Assembly (NCBI GenBank): GCA_947632315.1
Contig: CANROV010000006.1
Location: 1-24,999 of the forward strand
Source: Candidatus Gastranaerophilales bacterium
Lineage (GTDB): Bacteria > Cyanobacteriota > Vampirovibrionia > Gastranaerophilales > Gastranaerophilaceae
Reading direction: 5' to 3'
DNA length: 24,999 bases
In this document: piece by piece, positions 23,099 to 24,999 of the stretch
Numbering within the stretch: the first letter of the stretch is position 1
Layout: every line of letters begins with the position of its first letter
Made by a program: the position numbers and the translations under genes
The notes under the pieces: model-generated
What the model saw: only the letters and a program-made list of their open reading frames with translations
Told to the model about the DNA's origin: nothing
Databases searched by the model: none

Positions 23099-23140
23099 AA
23101 AACGGCAGAAGTAGTTATTGATTACCATTTCTGCCGTTTT
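23099..23140. terminator. Bidirectional intrinsic terminator
   Basis: AAAACGGCAGAA (23099-23110) pairs with TTCTGCCGTTTT (23129-23140), a 12-bp GC-containing stem between the microprotein gene and the convergent zinc-ribbon gene. An outer pair, AAAACTTTGT (23045-23054) and ACAAAGTTTT (23152-23161), could extend it. Confidence 0.85.
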
Positions 23141-23165
23141 GATTTATTAAACACAAAGTTTTAAA

Positions 23166-23591
23166 TTATATTGATGTTTGAACAGAACATCTGCCTTTAA
23201 TCATTTTAGGGCTTAATTCTTCTCTATGGTTTTTAATGTAATCGATTATTAACCTGAAATATTCCTTATAATCGTTCGTAACCAATTGTTCATGACAATT
23301 TTTGCACCAAAAAGAAATTGTATGACATCCCGAAAGAGGAGAACCAACAGCTTTATATGGAACTAAAGCTTCTTCTTCCTTACAAATAGGACATTTAACT
23401 TTTGGAAACAGATTATTTTCTAAATAATACGCTCCAAGCCATATTATTCCTGCTTCCATTGGCATATTCTCACTAAATTCAAGATTTTTGTCGTGAGAAA
23501 AAATTTGAGGATAAATTTCCCCGACGTTGTGTGCGTGTTGATTGTCCGATTTTTGAGCAACAAGCTCTGTTTTTGTAATAAATTTAGACAT
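23166..23591 (-). CDS. Zinc-ribbon protein of unknown function under SAM-I riboswitch control
   Basis: 141 residues. The start has a strong ribosome site (AGGAGG). The visible feature is a zinc ribbon: C67-P-I-C70 and C96-K-N-C99, with C89 and H90 between. The N-terminal 60 residues are His/Asn-rich with GEIYPQIFSHDKN and an EAGIIWLGAYYLENN helix; the C-terminal part is helical. I do not recognise the family. The gene follows a SAM-I riboswitch (23675-23763) and its terminator, which usually sit before methionine, cysteine or SAM metabolism genes, so a role in sulfur/methionine metabolism or its regulation is inferred. Confidence 0.6.
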   Translation of the reverse strand: MSKFITKTELVAQKSDNQHAHNVGEIYPQIFSHDKNLEFSENMPMEAGIIWLGAYYLENNLFPKVKCPICKEEEALVPYKAVGSPLSGCHTISFWCKNCHEQLVTNDYKEYFRLIIDYIKNHREELSPKMIKGRCSVQTSI

Positions 23592-23642
23592 CTTCTGCCT
23601 CCTTTCTTTTATTGTGTATTACTCTCATAAAGGTGGCAAAAG

Positions 23643-23672
23643 AAAAGACTCATCGTAATGATGAGTCTTTTT
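23643..23672 (-). terminator. Expression-platform terminator of the SAM-I riboswitch
   Basis: GACTCATC-GTAAT-GATGAGTC with flanking AAAA/TTTT arms gives a 12-bp stem; on the minus strand it is followed by TTTTCTTTT. The 5' arm (minus strand CTCATCAT, 23658-23665) is complementary to the 3' half of aptamer helix P1 (ATGATGAG), so P1 and the terminator arm compete, giving an antiterminator when SAM is absent. Confidence 0.8.
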
Positions 23673-23674
23673 TG

Positions 23675-23763
23675 TAACCTCATCATCCAAGCATTAGCAC
23701 CTTTCATTTTAGTAGGTTGCTGTGTGGTCATCGGGGCTGTCCCTAGCACACTCTTTATGGTTA
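23675..23763 (-). promoter_or_regulatory. SAM-I (S-box) riboswitch aptamer
   Basis: Read on the minus strand, the conserved S-box segments appear in order: AAAGAG, a GGGAC...CCCCGATGACC block, CAGCAACC, AAGGTGCTAA, and a closing GATGATGAGGTTA. P1 pairs TAACC (23759-23763) with GGTTA (23675-23679). P2 pairs TGTG with CACA. P3 pairs AGC-ACCT with AGGT-GCT. The P4 region between GCTAA and GGATGATGAG is very short, so this looks like a P4-reduced variant. The downstream gene is the zinc-ribbon protein. Expected behaviour: SAM binding stabilises P1 and allows the terminator, switching the gene off. Confidence 0.85.
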
Positions 23764-23768
23764 TCTTT

Positions 23769-23797
23769 ATATTACACTATTCCAAAGTTTTTGTCAA
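23769..23797 (-). promoter_or_regulatory. Promoter of the riboswitch-led transcript
   Basis: On the minus strand, TTGACA (23792-23797), a 17-bp spacer and TAATAT (23769-23774). The -10 box ends 5 nt before P1 of the aptamer, so the riboswitch begins at or near the 5' end of the RNA. Confidence 0.75.
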
Positions 23798-23809
23798 TCA
23801 TTTTAATGA

Positions 23810-23837
23810 AAAAAGCAAGTCAAATGACTTGCTTTTT
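23810..23837. terminator. Intrinsic terminator of the right-edge gene
   Basis: AAAAAGCAAGTC and GACTTGCTTTTT form a 12-bp stem with a tight loop (CAAATG region). It lies directly after the stop codon of the large minus-strand gene, in front of the riboswitch promoter, and isolates the two. Confidence 0.85.
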
Positions 23838-23839
23838 AT

Positions 23840-24999
23840 TTATTTGCCAAGGCCAATTCCAGCATCACTGAGGATTTTTGCCGCCTGGTTGGTGTATGAA
23901 TTTGCGTAATCTCCGTTTGTCACATCAACACCATAATCAGGATCATCTGGAATGTTGCTTATTTCTCCACCTTCAATGTTCTTAAAGCGAACACCATATC
24001 TATCATGGTTGCTTGCAAGCATTGATGCACAAATAATTTCATTATCATCCCTGATTGCTCCGTCTTTAAGTTGAATGGAATCCAATTTTCTCTCAACAAT
24101 TTGTGTAATTTTGCCTGCATCCTTTACTACAAGAAATGCAACTGGTGAAAATTTCCCATTTTCTGGGGCTGGCGTCATAGCATATACTGTAACATTGGCT
24201 GCTCCACCATAATTCCTGCAATCCTTGTCACGGTATAAGTTTAGTTTATCATGATTGTTATCAAAGTAATCATCGAAAATAATTTCTGCATTTTCTGCGC
24301 TTACAACACCTTTATTATTTTCAATGCGTTCTACAAGCGTTGACCCATCACCAAGTTCAATTCTTGCAAGAGATGTTCCGTTGTTATAGTTAACATAAAG
24401 ATATCTGTCTGATAAGAATTGTGGATTGCAAGAAGTTATACCAGTATAACTTTCAACAGCCGCTTCTATTTCAGTTGGATCAACTGGTGGTTTTTCTTCT
24501 CCCCCAGTTGGCCCATTTACTAAAGCAGTGTCAATTGTATATTGTCTTGAATATGCTGCTTCATAATTGTCAAGGAATGCTTTGGTTTCAGCGTCTGAAT
24601 ATCCAAGTCCTTTCAAATATTTCTCTGAATCTTCTCTGCTTGTGAAGTTTGGATTTGTTGGGTCAGTTGGATAGTAAACAATTAATGATTTGTCTTCTTT
24701 ATTTTGCATAACATTTGGATTTTCTTTGAAGATTTCTGCAGCAACTTGTTCGCCTACAATATCCCCAAATCCACCGGCTGTGTCACTAGCATAATTTCTG
24801 TGTTGTCCTGGTTTAAGGAAGCCTTTTGCTGTTTTGAATTGAGGTTTGTTTCTGAGAACTTCATGCAAAGCACTCATTCCAGCAGGTTGTTTGTCAGCAT
24901 AACTCAAAAGAGAAGTTTGATCATTGACAACCTGTTCAATTTTGGTGCTTCCTTCATTCAAACCAAATTGTCTTGCAGCATCTGCCTGAGCATTGCGAG
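23840..24999 (-). CDS. Large protein of unknown function (partial, N terminus outside window)
   Basis: The frame is open to the right edge, with 386 codons visible; an internal TTG at 24961 is not the true start, because coding sequence (RNAQADAARQFG) continues before it. The visible part is hydrophilic and Asn/Asp/Gly-rich. It has no membrane segment and no family motif I can name. Notable stretches are KQPAGMSALHEVLRNK, ETKAFLDNYEAAYSRQY, a Pro/Glu linker (EEKPPVDPTE) at about the middle, and a beta-rich second half (YLYVNYNNGTSLARIEL). Base composition appears less AT-biased than in the accessory island. An exported or surface/structural protein is possible but unproven. Confidence 0.6.
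   Translation of the reverse strand, partial: RNAQADAARQFGLNEGSTKIEQVVNDQTSLLSYADKQPAGMSALHEVLRNKPQFKTAKGFLKPGQHRNYASDTAGGFGDIVGEQVAAEIFKENPNVMQNKEDKSLIVYYPTDPTNPNFTSREDSEKYLKGLGYSDAETKAFLDNYEAAYSRQYTIDTALVNGPTGGEEKPPVDPTEIEAAVESYTGITSCNPQFLSDRYLYVNYNNGTSLARIELGDGSTLVERIENNKGVVSAENAEIIFDDYFDNNHDKLNLYRDKDCRNYGGAANVTVYAMTPAPENGKFSPVAFLVVKDAGKITQIVERKLDSIQLKDGAIRDDNEIICASMLASNHDRYGVRFKNIEGGEISNIPDDPDYGVDVTNGDYANSYTNQAAKILSDAGIGLGK

Noticed and set aside
1..24999. tRNA, rRNA, CRISPR arrays, transposases or phage genes
   Set aside because: Looked for cloverleaf-type sequences, regularly spaced repeats and transposase-like motifs; none was seen. The 66-bp repeat has only two copies and no inverted ends.

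Overview
The window is very AT-rich, with short intergenic gaps and genes on both strands. The best guess for the source is a gut-type non-photosynthetic cyanobacterium (Vampirovibrionia/Melainabacteria, Gastranaerophilales). This is inferred from overall protein resemblance: a HisC-like aminotransferase fused to a HAD phosphatase (a combination I associate with Cyanobacteria), a short Orn/Lys/Arg decarboxylase, and large proteins of unknown function of the type common in that lineage. No rRNA or marker gene confirms it.

Layout. 1-4612 (minus strand) holds ligA, a small membrane protein, a SIMPL-domain protein and the aminotransferase-HAD fusion, which runs off the left edge. 4678-7941 (plus) is a tight run of a PLP decarboxylase, a radical SAM protein and an EamA transporter, followed by an 880-residue AsmA-like protein that ends at a strong bidirectional terminator. 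10671-12330 (minus) holds a secreted alpha/beta hydrolase and a hexapeptide-repeat acetyltransferase.

12362-17164 is the most unusual part and looks like an accessory island. It holds a MycE/TylF-like methyltransferase, a radical SAM protein with an N-terminal Cys cluster (paralogue of the one at 6055), a TupA-like ATP-grasp enzyme, a short leader/core-like peptide, and a radical SAM/SPASM enzyme broken by one missing base. An exact 66-bp direct repeat brackets the methyltransferase. Two poly-G tracts (9 G and 7 G), conspicuous in such AT-rich DNA, sit where a change in tract length switches the reading frame: one at the start of the ATP-grasp gene, one inside the core of the small peptide. 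With 8 G the peptide would end in a Gly/Ser/Cys-rich core. The parts suggest a RiPP or surface-modification cluster under phase variation, or one that is decaying.

17283-21521 holds a DtxR-like regulator with a Cys-rich tail, the 3' stub of an SGNH hydrolase gene, a large membrane protein with a long structured leader, bioB, and a DUF1848 gene with an internal deletion. 21552-22776 is a MarR-cupin-SnoaL operon with a textbook promoter whose spacer contains a perfect palindrome. Towards the right edge are a 31-residue acidic microprotein, a zinc-ribbon protein behind a SAM-I (S-box) riboswitch with terminator and antiterminator, and the C-terminal part of a large unknown protein.

Translation signals are mixed. 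Most genes, including those inside operons, have clear Shine-Dalgarno sequences. Several genes that follow a recognisable -10 box (ligA, the decarboxylase, the AsmA-like gene, marR) have no Shine-Dalgarno and start 6-9 nt after that box, which suggests leaderless mRNAs.
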